Shown piece after piece: positions 1 to 5,981 of a stretch of DNA of 9,901 nt; the first letter of the stretch is position 1; the number at the start of each line of letters is the position of its first letter. Source of the stretch: Oscillospiraceae bacterium (GTDB lineage: Bacteria > Bacillota > Clostridia > Oscillospirales > Acutalibacteraceae). The stretch covers positions 1 through 9,901 of the forward strand of contig JAFLUK010000050.1 of the NCBI GenBank assembly GCA_022508865.1. The letters run 5' to 3'. Below the pieces are notes generated by a model. That model was not told the DNA's origin and did no database searches. It worked only from the letters and a program-made list of their open reading frames with translations. The position numbers were made by a program, and so were the translations under genes.

Positions 1-5
1 GGGTT

Positions 6-38
6 TTATATAAACAATATTTTTTTGCTTTGTTCCAT
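6..38 (-). CDS. Ten-codon open frame behind a good ribosome binding site (leader peptide or broken gene start)
   Basis: On the minus strand an ATG at 38-36 sits 5 nt after a GAGGG ribosome binding site (48 to 44) and downstream of the strong promoter at 77-105. The frame reads MEQSKKILFI and then stops with TAA at 8-6. The frame passes through a run of seven A bases (26-18 area) just before it closes. Removing or adding one A would keep a frame open to the window edge, but only for a few codons, which proves nothing. It could be a short leader peptide, a gene start broken by an indel or sequencing error at the A run, or a chance ATG with the real gene starting outside the window. No family can be assigned. 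Confidence 0.3.
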   Translation of the reverse strand: MEQSKKILFI

Positions 39-76
39 AATATCCCTCAAAAATTCAGAAATATAAATACAAGCAA

Positions 77-105
77 ATTATATCATACAACCGCAATTAT
101 TTCAA
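77..105 (-). promoter_or_regulatory. Leftward sigma-A-type promoter, near consensus
   Basis: Read on the minus strand, TTGAAA (105 to 100) is followed after exactly 17 nt by TATAAT (82 to 77). A TG one base upstream of the -10 makes it an extended -10 box. It lies just beyond the asparagine synthase stop and points out of the window, so it should drive the next gene to the left independently of that operon. Transcription would begin near position 70, about 32 nt before the start codon at 38. Confidence 0.72.
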
Positions 106-126
106 CAAAAACCCTCTGACAGATTA

Positions 127-1968
127 TTACTGCAATTCAACACTTACATTATATTTTGTGAACCAGTGGTCAAGCTCAATTATATATGCCATTATCTGCG
201 GGGCTCTCATAAGCTGACCGTACCACGGTACTGTTATATCATCAGGGTGCTGAATAATATCCTTAATGCCTTCTTTATCCAGCATTTCTGTGAGTACGCT
301 GTCCTTTTTGTTGAGAATATTCATCACCCTGTTGCTGACAATATTCATATATACAGGGTTGTGGGTTTTAGGGTAGGGGCTTTTCTTTCTCCAGCAAATT
401 TCTTCAGGTAGAATATCTTCAAATGCTTTTCTGACAATACCCTTTTCTCTGCCGTCATACGCCTTTATTTCCCACGGCATATTGTAGGCGTATTCCACTA
501 TTCTGTAATCACAGAAGGGAACTCTTACCTCAAGGCCGGAGTACATACTCATTCTGTCCTTTCTGTCAAGGAGGCACTGCATAAAGTAGTAGAAATTAAG
601 AACAAACATTTCTCTCATTCTTGCGGATACCTCTGAATCGCTTTTCAGTTTATCGGTTTTTTTACAGGTCTGCTGGTACCTTTCGTAAACATAATCCTCA
701 CCCTTTGGCAACAATCCTTTTTTCAGTATTTTTCTCCTTATGCTCTGGTCCTTTGACCAGGGAAAGCACTGCTCAAAAAGGATACTTTTGTTATGATACC
801 ATGGGTAGCCCCCAAAAAGCTCATCGGCACATTCTCCCGACAAAGATACAGTGTAGTCCTGCTTTATCTTTTTGCAAAACAGCAGAAGTGAAGAATCAAT
901 GTCAGCCATACCCGGCAAATCCCTTGCATCTGTTGCCTCAAGCAGAGCGTCGGCAAGACTTTCGTGGTCGAGAACCACCTCGTGATGTATGCTGTGGGTG
1001 TCCTTCACCATCATTTTAATATACTCGTCATCCCGGTTGGGCTGAAAAAGACTTTTTTGAAAATATTTGCCGTTGTCCTCGTATTCTACGGAATATGTGT
1101 GTATTCTGCCCTTGTTTTTCTCTCTGGAATACATAGCCGCCACCTTTGAGATTATGGAGCTGTCCAGACCTCCGGACAGGAAAAAGCATAGTGGCATATC
1201 AGACACAAGCTGTTTTTTGATTGAGTCTGTAAGAAGAAAACGAGTTTTTTCAATTGTATCATTAAGGCTGTCTGTGTGCTCCTTTGCTTTTAGCTGAAAG
1301 TAAAATTCCTTTTCCAGCTTTCCGTTTTTGTAGACAGCCAATTCACCGGGTTTCAGCTCCTCTATATTCTTAAACACTCCGCACCCCGGCGTTCTTGCAG
1401 GCCCCATAAAGAAAATTTCATACAGTCCGTTTTCGTCCACAACGGGCTTTACAATCCCCGAGCTCAATATGGATTTAATTTCCGAAGCAAAAATCAATCC
1501 GTTCTTGTACTTATGATAAAACAAAGGCTTAACGCCGATTCTGTCCCTGCACAGAAAAAGCTCCCTGCTGTTAATTTCATATATTGCAAAAGCAAAAATA
1601 CCATTGAGCTTTTTTGCGCATTCTTTGCCCCAGCATATGTAGGACTTCAGCACAACCTCTGTGTCGCTTCTGCCTCGGAATTTAAAGCCTTTTCCTATCA
1701 GCTTTGAGCGTATATCATCTGTGTTGTAAAGTTCGCCGTTATATACAATTGTGTACTTTTTGTCCTTGTGAAGCACAGTCATAGGCTGTGTGCCGTTTTC
1801 TTTGTCTATAACCACCAGTCGTCTGTGTATCAGGGCAACATCGTTTGTAATGTAAATGCCGTTTTCGTCAGGACCTCTCCTTTCCATTGTTTTCGAGATT
1901 TTGTTCAGTACATCTCTGTTTTTCTCAAAGTCAATACTTGTGTCAAACCAACCTGCTATTCCGCACAT
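127..1968 (-). CDS. asnB: Asparagine synthase (glutamine-hydrolysing)
   Basis: This 613-residue cytoplasmic enzyme makes asparagine from aspartate, ATP and glutamine. The N-terminal half is a class II glutaminase: it starts MCG, so Cys2 becomes the N-terminal nucleophile, and it carries RGPDENG (31-37), YNGELYN (76-82) and GRSDTEV (99-105). The C-terminal half is the synthetase, with the ATP-pyrophosphatase loop SGGLDSS (265-271), SGECADELFGGY (377-388) and the conserved stretch from LDRKDRMS to GLEVRVPF (467-485). Length and domain order are normal, with no key residue missing. The ATG at 1968 has a GGAGG site 7 nt upstream (1980 to 1976). The start lies inside the end of the YlbJ-like gene, overlapping by 13 nt, so the two are probably co-transcribed and translationally coupled. 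B. subtilis has several paralogues, one of them (AsnO) linked to sporulation; which is the closest relative cannot be settled here. No clear terminator follows the stop. Confidence 0.95.
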   Translation of the reverse strand: MCGIAGWFDTSIDFEKNRDVLNKISKTMERRGPDENGIYITNDVALIHRRLVVIDKENGTQPMTVLHKDKKYTIVYNGELYNTDDIRSKLIGKGFKFRGRSDTEVVLKSYICWGKECAKKLNGIFAFAIYEINSRELFLCRDRIGVKPLFYHKYKNGLIFASEIKSILSSGIVKPVVDENGLYEIFFMGPARTPGCGVFKNIEELKPGELAVYKNGKLEKEFYFQLKAKEHTDSLNDTIEKTRFLLTDSIKKQLVSDMPLCFFLSGGLDSSIISKVAAMYSREKNKGRIHTYSVEYEDNGKYFQKSLFQPNRDDEYIKMMVKDTHSIHHEVVLDHESLADALLEATDARDLPGMADIDSSLLLFCKKIKQDYTVSLSGECADELFGGYPWYHNKSILFEQCFPWSKDQSIRRKILKKGLLPKGEDYVYERYQQTCKKTDKLKSDSEVSARMREMFVLNFYYFMQCLLDRKDRMSMYSGLEVRVPFCDYRIVEYAYNMPWEIKAYDGREKGIVRKAFEDILPEEICWRKKSPYPKTHNPVYMNIVSNRVMNILNKKDSVLTEMLDKEGIKDIIQHPDDITVPWYGQLMRAPQIMAYIIELDHWFTKYNVSVELQ

Positions 1969-3053
1969 AGGTTAACCTCCTGTTTCTTAATAGTGATTAA
2001 AAAAACTATTGATAGTAGAATTATTGCTCCGCCGCCCCACAGAGTACCTGAAAAAGTGCCGTTGGGGGCAGAAGTAAGACTGCTGAAGGTTTCCCTTGTA
2101 ACAGGGAAAAGCAGCAGCAGAATATGTAACACAAGGGCAGAAATTCCACCCTGTACTATCCTTGCAAAAACAAACTGAAGTTTATTAATTTTAATTTTTC
2201 CTGCAATACCGTAAATCTGAAAATGAACGCAAATTCCCCCAAAGCCTGTAATAAATGCAATTGTTTCAAAGGTCATACCCTTGCCGTATTTAATCAGCCC
2301 GCCTGTGATTTCCAAGGCCAATGCCAAGTATCCGTTGTAAAGGGGAATAAGCGCCAGCAGATTGTTAATCACAATAAAAATCACCACAATGCCGCACATG
2401 GATAGCGTAGTTTTTACAGCATTCTCTGTTGCAAGAACAACGGCGTCCCCAAGATTTAAACGTGAGTTATTTTCCACAATTTTTTCGGAGACTTTAAATT
2501 CTTTTGATGACTCTTTATTTTTTCTGAAAAGACTATTCAGCCTGCTTAACAGCAAAACAGAAATAACACTAACTGCATTAGAAATTAACAACAATATTCC
2601 AAATTTCTTTGAAAGAAATATTCCTTCTCCGATAAACGTAACCAAAAACCCCGAGCCTGATCCAACACAGCAGTAGCAAAGCCTTTTTGCCGTATAATAT
2701 GTGATTTTATTTTCCCTATAAAGCGCCGAAACGGTTTTTGCCCCAACAGGGTATCCTCCAATGAGAGAAAGTATAACAGCACCAATGCCCGCCCGTGGAA
2801 TATCAAAAATTTTTTCTGCAAAGTATAGGGGCTTTGTAAGTACAGACAAGCTGTCTGTATATACAATAAAAGAACTTAGAAAAAAGAAAGGAAACAGGGA
2901 AGGCACCAAAATTCCCGTACAGGCGTTTATCCCCTCGGTAACACTGTCCTTGCAGGTGTCGGTGTATATGAGCAAAATCACAATACCAAACAACGTAACA
3001 AGGGCAAAAAAATATTTTAAAAAATTCCTGCCGAAACAAAAATAACTTTTCAT
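1956..3053 (-). CDS. ylbJ: YlbJ-like sporulation integral membrane protein (nucleoside-recognition/Gate domain)
   Basis: This 365-residue, very hydrophobic protein has about eight to ten membrane segments, including roughly 14-31, 42-66, 88-100, 151-172, 214-238, 293-317 and 339-355. Recognisable YlbJ features are PSLFPFFFLSSF (51-62), GGYPVGAK (99-106), which matches GYPAGAK of B. subtilis YlbJ, and a second half with GDAVVLATENAVKTTL (202-217) and ITGFGGICVHFQ (268-279). It is somewhat shorter than B. subtilis YlbJ (about 400 residues). In that species ylbJ belongs to the mother-cell sigma-E regulon and is needed for normal spores; a transported substrate is not known to me. A hydrophilic loop lies near 173-200. 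The ATG at 3053 has GGTGA 6 nt upstream (3064 to 3060). It is divergent from yqfC, and its stop lies inside the asparagine synthase gene. A general Gate-domain transporter is the alternative. Confidence 0.82.
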   Translation of the reverse strand: MKSYFCFGRNFLKYFFALVTLFGIVILLIYTDTCKDSVTEGINACTGILVPSLFPFFFLSSFIVYTDSLSVLTKPLYFAEKIFDIPRAGIGAVILSLIGGYPVGAKTVSALYRENKITYYTAKRLCYCCVGSGSGFLVTFIGEGIFLSKKFGILLLISNAVSVISVLLLSRLNSLFRKNKESSKEFKVSEKIVENNSRLNLGDAVVLATENAVKTTLSMCGIVVIFIVINNLLALIPLYNGYLALALEITGGLIKYGKGMTFETIAFITGFGGICVHFQIYGIAGKIKINKLQFVFARIVQGGISALVLHILLLLFPVTRETFSSLTSAPNGTFSGTLWGGGAIILLSIVFLITIKKQEVNLCAE

Positions 3054-3136
3054 GGTTGTTCACCATAAATAATATATACGCAATCTGTCATAAATATAAC
3101 TTTACTTTCGTAAAAATAGGTGAAAGAGGGTGCAGA
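3054..3136. promoter_or_regulatory. Divergent control region between ylbJ and yqfC, candidate sigma-E-like sites
   Basis: Only 83 bp separate the two divergent sporulation genes, so both promoters must lie here. Rightward, TCATAAA (3088-3094) and CGTAAAAAT (3109-3117), 14 nt apart, loosely resemble sigma-E -35 and -10 elements, though this would leave a very short leader before yqfC. Leftward, TTATATT (3099 to 3093) resembles a sigma-E -35 but the matching -10 is poor. No convincing sigma-A promoter was found on either strand. A small inverted repeat, TTTAC-TTTC-GTAAA (3101-3114), lies in the middle. The assignment leans mainly on sigma-E control of the B. subtilis homologues. Confidence 0.4.
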
Positions 3137-3394
3137 ATGAAAAAGTCTGTGGATTTACATAAACTCATCCCTGCAACACTGCAATCAAATCTTCCTGTTG
3201 CAGAAATTACAGGTAACAGAGAAATTACTATTGAGGGCAGTACAGGTGTGCTGAAATACGAAAGTGATAATATAAAAGTAAACACAAAGGCAATGGTCCT
3301 TTCTGTCAGCGGCAGAAATCTCAAGCTGAAATATTTGTCCTCATCATCATTGATAATAGGGGGCACAATTTTATCGCTGGAATTTATTGTATAG
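3137..3394 (+). CDS. yqfC: YabP/YqfC-family sporulation protein
   Basis: This 85-residue protein of the YabP/YqfC family has a short basic N-terminus and a beta-rich core typical of the family: ITGNREITIEGSTGVLKYES (24-43), VNTKAMVLSVSGRNLKL (48-64) and a closing GGTILSLEF (75-83). Family members are about 85-100 residues. They are made in the mother cell during sporulation, and their biochemical role is unknown. The ATG at 3137 was chosen because GAAAGAGGG (3122-3130) lies 6 nt upstream and it gives the usual family length. The frame extends upstream to an ATG at 3056, but that start would run through the control region and has no ribosome binding site. The stop codon TAG (3392-3394) overlaps the ribosome binding site of yqfD, so the two are an operon. 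The same pair order occurs in B. subtilis. Confidence 0.88.
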   Translation: MKKSVDLHKLIPATLQSNLPVAEITGNREITIEGSTGVLKYESDNIKVNTKAMVLSVSGRNLKLKYLSSSSLIIGGTILSLEFIV

Positions 3395-3403
3395 GGTGAT
3401 ATT

Positions 3404-4573
3404 TTGTTACTGAAAATAATCAGAGTTTTCAGAGGCTATGTGGTGTTTTGTGCAAAGGGTAGGTTTACGGAAAGACTTATAAATATTCTCAATACAAAGG
3501 GCTTTTTGTACTGGGATATTTTGCCTTCAAAAGATGGCTTTACCGCCGCTATGCCCATTGGAGAATACAAAAGATTAAGGCATTATCTCTTTAGAACAGG
3601 AATAAAAACAAGGGTAGTGCAAAGGGTGGGTTTCCCCTTTGCAAGAACGAAATTCAAGTTCAGAGCAGGGCTTTTAATAGGCGGGGTGCTTTTTGTAGTA
3701 CTGCTTTTTACATTTTCAAAATTTATATGGATAACCACCGTCAGCGGCAACAAGGAAATACCCCTGTCAAAAATAACACAGGTTCTTAATAAAAACGGCA
3801 TACACAAGGGAGTGTATGCAAAGGGTATAAACATCAAAAAAACAGAGAGAAATATCATTAAGGATTTACCTGACATAAGATGGATTTCCATAAACATTAC
3901 AGGCTCGAATGCCGAGGTGGAAATAAAGGAAAAGTACAAATCCCCAAAGCTGGTGAACAAAAAACAACCCTGCAATGTAAAGTCGTCAAAAGATGGGGTG
4001 ATAGTTCAGGCCAATGTAAAGGAGGGGGCAAAATTTGTAAAAAAAGGCTCTGCGGTCATAAAGGGACAACTGCTTATCAGCGGAGTAATGGAGGACGAAA
4101 CAGGGGGAAGCAGGCTTGTCCATGCAGACGGAGAAATCTTTGGCAGAACAAATTATGAAAAAACCTACAAATTACCAAAGAGCAGAACAATGTCAATACC
4201 TACCCACAACACAAAAGAAAGAAACCAAGGCAATATTCTCTGGCTGTCCTTTCCAATGGATTTTACACATATCGGATATGAAAACTACAAATCTATCACC
4301 AAAGAGTATTGCCTTACTGTAAATGATGTGGAGTTGCCCCTGTGGGTTACAAGGGAATATATTTCTGAATTAAAAAACAAGAATATTTCTATAAAAAATA
4401 ATAAAACCGCTTTAAAAGTATATTCAAAATTGTGCGAAGCATTTTTCTTTAAGAATAAACAGATAGAAAGCAACAGTTGCACCTATCGGCAGGACAAAAA
4501 ATATTATTATCTTGATGTAAAATATACGGTAATTGAGGATTTGGCCAGAAAATCAAAAATTATTGTGAATTAA
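3404..4573 (+). CDS. yqfD: Sporulation protein YqfD
   Basis: This 389-residue protein (B. subtilis YqfD is about 400) has an N-terminal cytoplasmic domain with the family opening IIRVFRGYVVF (5-15), one membrane segment at about 87-110 ending in FIWITTVSGN, and a large domain after it that is probably on the far side of the membrane. The part just after the membrane (about 111-175) resembles the small alpha/beta modules of division and secretion proteins, ending in WISINITGSNAEVEIKEK. YqfD is a sigma-E-dependent sporulation protein in B. subtilis with no settled biochemical function. Translation starts at TTG (3404), 5 nt after AGGGTG (3393-3398); that site overlaps the yqfC stop, suggesting coupling. 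In many Firmicutes phoH follows yqfD, but here ymdB does. No GC-rich terminator is visible after its stop. Confidence 0.9.
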   Translation: MLLKIIRVFRGYVVFCAKGRFTERLINILNTKGFLYWDILPSKDGFTAAMPIGEYKRLRHYLFRTGIKTRVVQRVGFPFARTKFKFRAGLLIGGVLFVVLLFTFSKFIWITTVSGNKEIPLSKITQVLNKNGIHKGVYAKGINIKKTERNIIKDLPDIRWISINITGSNAEVEIKEKYKSPKLVNKKQPCNVKSSKDGVIVQANVKEGAKFVKKGSAVIKGQLLISGVMEDETGGSRLVHADGEIFGRTNYEKTYKLPKSRTMSIPTHNTKERNQGNILWLSFPMDFTHIGYENYKSITKEYCLTVNDVELPLWVTREYISELKNKNISIKNNKTALKVYSKLCEAFFFKNKQIESNSCTYRQDKKYYYLDVKYTVIEDLARKSKIIVN

Positions 4574-4599
4574 GTGGGTAAGATAAATAATTTAACTAT

Positions 4600-4627
4600 T
4601 TGTAAAAAATATATTTTATGTTATAAT
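4600..4627 (+). promoter_or_regulatory. Extended -10 promoter of ymdB
   Basis: TTGTAA (4600-4605, 4 of 6 to consensus) lies 16 nt before a perfect TATAAT (4622-4627), which is preceded by TG at 4619-4620, giving a full extended -10. Transcription would start about 24 nt before the ymdB ATG and include its strong GGAGGTG site. ymdB can therefore be expressed during growth, independently of yqfCD. A perfect 12-bp AT-only palindrome (4606-4617) fills most of the spacer. Confidence 0.68.
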
Positions 4628-4656
4628 AAACGGAAAGAATTGTCCGGAGGTGTATT

Positions 4657-5433
4657 ATGAGAATTTTGTGTATAGGTGATGTGGTAGGAAAGTGCGGGTG
4701 TGAATTTCTCCGTTCAAAGCTGCCTTCTCTGAAAAAGGTAAAGGGCGTGGATATGACAATCTGCAACGGAGAAAATTCCAGCGACGGCAACGGCATTACA
4801 CCCTCCTCTGCCCAGTATTTATTTGACAGCGGGGTAGATGTAATTACCCTTGGCAACCATACCTTCAGAAGAAAAGAAATTTATTCCTATCTTGACCAAA
4901 ATGAATATATTGTAAGACCTGCTAATTTCCCCCAAGGCACCACACCGGGCAAGGGATATTGCATTTATGATATGGGAAGAATCAGAGTTGCCGTAATCAA
5001 CATTATGGGTAACACCTATATGGATAATATACTTGACTGCCCCTTTAAGAAAATGGATGAAATTTTAAAGGAAACAGAAGATTGTAAAATTAAAATTGTA
5101 GACTTTCATGCAGAAGCAACAGGGGAAAAGCGTGCAATGGGCTTTTATCTTGACGGCAAGGTGTCACTGATTTTCGGCACTCATACCCATGTTCAGACCT
5201 CCGACAATGATATTCTGCCGCTGGGTACAGGATATATTACAGATGCAGGTATGACAGGAACAATAAATTCCGTTTTGGGCGTTAAGCCTGAAATTATTAT
5301 CAGCAAGCTGAAAAACAAGTTGCCCGAACGTTTTGATTTTGCAAACGGCGACTGCAGAATGGACTGTGTACTTTTTGATATTGACGAAAAGACAGGACTT
5401 GCAACAAACACAGAAATTTTAAATATCAAATAA
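4657..5433 (+). CDS. ymdB: YmdB-type metallophosphoesterase (2',3'-cyclic-nucleotide phosphodiesterase family)
   Basis: This 258-residue calcineurin-like enzyme belongs to the YmdB family, whose B. subtilis member hydrolyses 2',3'-cyclic AMP and affects biofilm and motility decisions. The metal ligands are all present: Asp8 in IGDVVG (6-11), Glu39 and Asn40 in NGEN (37-40), Asn67 with His68 in GNHT (66-69), His151 in DFHAEAT (149-155), and His176 and His178 in GTHTHVQT (174-181). RPANFP (87-92) and YITDAGMTG (about 192-200) are also typical. Where B. subtilis has HTWDKKE this protein has HTFRRKE; these positions are not metal ligands. Length is that of the family. The ATG at 4657 follows GGAGGTG (4646-4652) by 4 nt. 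It lies directly before spoVS, as in B. subtilis, but the usual upstream neighbour rny (RNase Y) is absent from this window. It has its own promoter. Confidence 0.93.
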   Translation: MRILCIGDVVGKCGCEFLRSKLPSLKKVKGVDMTICNGENSSDGNGITPSSAQYLFDSGVDVITLGNHTFRRKEIYSYLDQNEYIVRPANFPQGTTPGKGYCIYDMGRIRVAVINIMGNTYMDNILDCPFKKMDEILKETEDCKIKIVDFHAEATGEKRAMGFYLDGKVSLIFGTHTHVQTSDNDILPLGTGYITDAGMTGTINSVLGVKPEIIISKLKNKLPERFDFANGDCRMDCVLFDIDEKTGLATNTEILNIK

Positions 5434-5459
5434 AATTTCCAAATTTTACTAAAAATACC

Positions 5460-5488
5460 TTGAAATTCTTCAAATTATAATTTATAAT
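5460..5488 (+). promoter_or_regulatory. Strong sigma-A-type promoter of spoVS
   Basis: TTGAAA (5460-5465, 5 of 6) is followed after 17 nt by a perfect TATAAT (5483-5488). Transcription would start near 5495, about 27 nt before the ATG. The region has three AT-rich inverted repeats: TTGAA-ATTC-TTCAA (5460-5473) over the -35, ATTATAA-T-TTATAAT (5474-5488) over the -10, and ATAATATT-TGC-AATATTAT (5487-5505) over the expected start. In B. subtilis spoVS is reported to use sigma-H; no clear sigma-H site was recognised here. Confidence 0.72.
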
Positions 5489-5521
5489 AATATTTGCAAT
5501 ATTATATTTTGGAGGATAACA

Positions 5522-5782
5522 ATGGAAATTTTAAAGGTATCATCAAAATCGTTACCAAATTCAGTTGCAGGCGCAATTGCAGGAATAATCAGAGAAGAGG
5601 GCTGTGTTGAGGTTCAGGCTGTTGGCGCAGGTGCAACAAATCAGGCTGTGAAATCTGTTGCAGTGGCAAGGAATTATTTGGAAGAGGACTGCGAAATTGT
5701 TTGTATTCCTTACTTTGCAAATGTGGAGATTGACGGCGAAAGCAGAACAGCCATCCGACTTGTTGTAAAAAACAGTAAATAA
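5522..5782 (+). CDS. spoVS: Stage V sporulation protein S (SpoVS)
   Basis: This 86-residue protein aligns end to end with SpoVS of B. subtilis: MEILKVSSKSLPNSVAGA (1-18), VGAGATNQAVKSVAVAR (34-50) and IDGESRTAIRL (70-80) are near-identical blocks. SpoVS is a small Alba-like protein, suggesting nucleic-acid binding. In B. subtilis it is needed to pass stage V of sporulation, but homologues also occur in bacteria that do not sporulate. The ATG at 5522 has GGAGG (5511-5515) 6 nt upstream. It follows ymdB after 88 bp, with its own strong promoter between, and is closed by the terminator at 5811-5840, so it can be expressed alone. Codons are favourable and few are rare, consistent with high expression. 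Confidence 0.96.
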   Translation: MEILKVSSKSLPNSVAGAIAGIIREEGCVEVQAVGAGATNQAVKSVAVARNYLEEDCEIVCIPYFANVEIDGESRTAIRLVVKNSK

Positions 5783-5810
5783 TTATATATAAAATTTGTA
5801 TATTATTTTT

Positions 5811-5840
5811 TGGGGTTTGTCTTGTGCAAGCCCCATTTTT
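5811..5840 (+). terminator. Rho-independent terminator of spoVS
   Basis: GGGGTTTG (5812-5819) pairs with CAAGCCCC (5827-5834), with one G-T pair and one extra T-A pair at the base. The loop is TCTTGTG (7 nt) and TTTTT (5836-5840) follows. It lies 28 nt after the spoVS stop. The loop also holds the possible -35 of the next gene. Confidence 0.88.
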
Positions 5841-5850
5841 ATGTTATACT
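5822..5850 (+). promoter_or_regulatory. Possible promoter of the fakA-like gene, overlapping the spoVS terminator
   Basis: TATACT (5845-5850, 5 of 6) has a TG at 5842-5843, forming an extended -10. Seventeen nt upstream is TTGTGC (5822-5827), a weak -35 inside the terminator loop. A second TATACT at 5869-5874 lacks a good -35. If the first is used, the mRNA has a leader of roughly 125 nt before the ATG at 5982. Confidence 0.42.
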
Positions 5851-5898
5851 GTTAAATGTATTATAGTTTATACTGATTATTATGCCTTATTGCGGTTT

Positions 5899-5928
5899 CA
5901 GATTGTTTATTAAAGAATAAATTATCTG
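5899..5928 (+). other. Hairpin in the 5' leader of the fakA-like gene
   Basis: CAGAT (5899-5903) pairs with ATCTG (5924-5928), and TTTATT (5906-5911) pairs with AATAAA (5916-5921) around an AAAG loop. Between them is one T-T mismatch and one G-T pair. This gives a 13-position stem, about 50 nt before the start codon. No T tract follows, so it is not a terminator. The rest of the leader (5851-5898 and 5929-5961) shows no known riboswitch or T-box that I can recognise. Confidence 0.4.
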
Positions 5929-5981
5929 TAAATCGGAAAAATAATCAATATAACAACATTCAGGGTTAGGATGTGAAAGCA

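Noticed and set aside
1..114. GGGTTTT at 1-7 and AAAACCC at 108-114 as a long-range stem
   Set aside because: The arms are short and about 100 nt apart, and the leftward transcript starts after one arm. The first seven bases could equally be the arm of a structure outside the window.
621..1019. Plus-strand open frames inside the asparagine synthase gene (also 166-411 and 1768-2178)
   Set aside because: They lie opposite conserved catalytic motifs of a complete gene, and their translations are low-complexity or unlike any known family.
3056..3136. Upstream extension of yqfC to an ATG at 3056
   Set aside because: It would place the start next to the divergent ylbJ start and consume the whole control region. 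The ATG at 3137 has a good ribosome binding site and gives family length.
4606..4617. Perfect 12-bp palindrome AAAATATATTTT upstream of ymdB
   Set aside because: It consists only of A and T in AT-rich DNA within a promoter spacer and is easily explained by chance.
5434..5449. AAAATTT-CC-AAATTTT repeat after the ymdB stop as a terminator
   Set aside because: The stem is only A-T pairs with a 2-nt loop, too weak to stop transcription.
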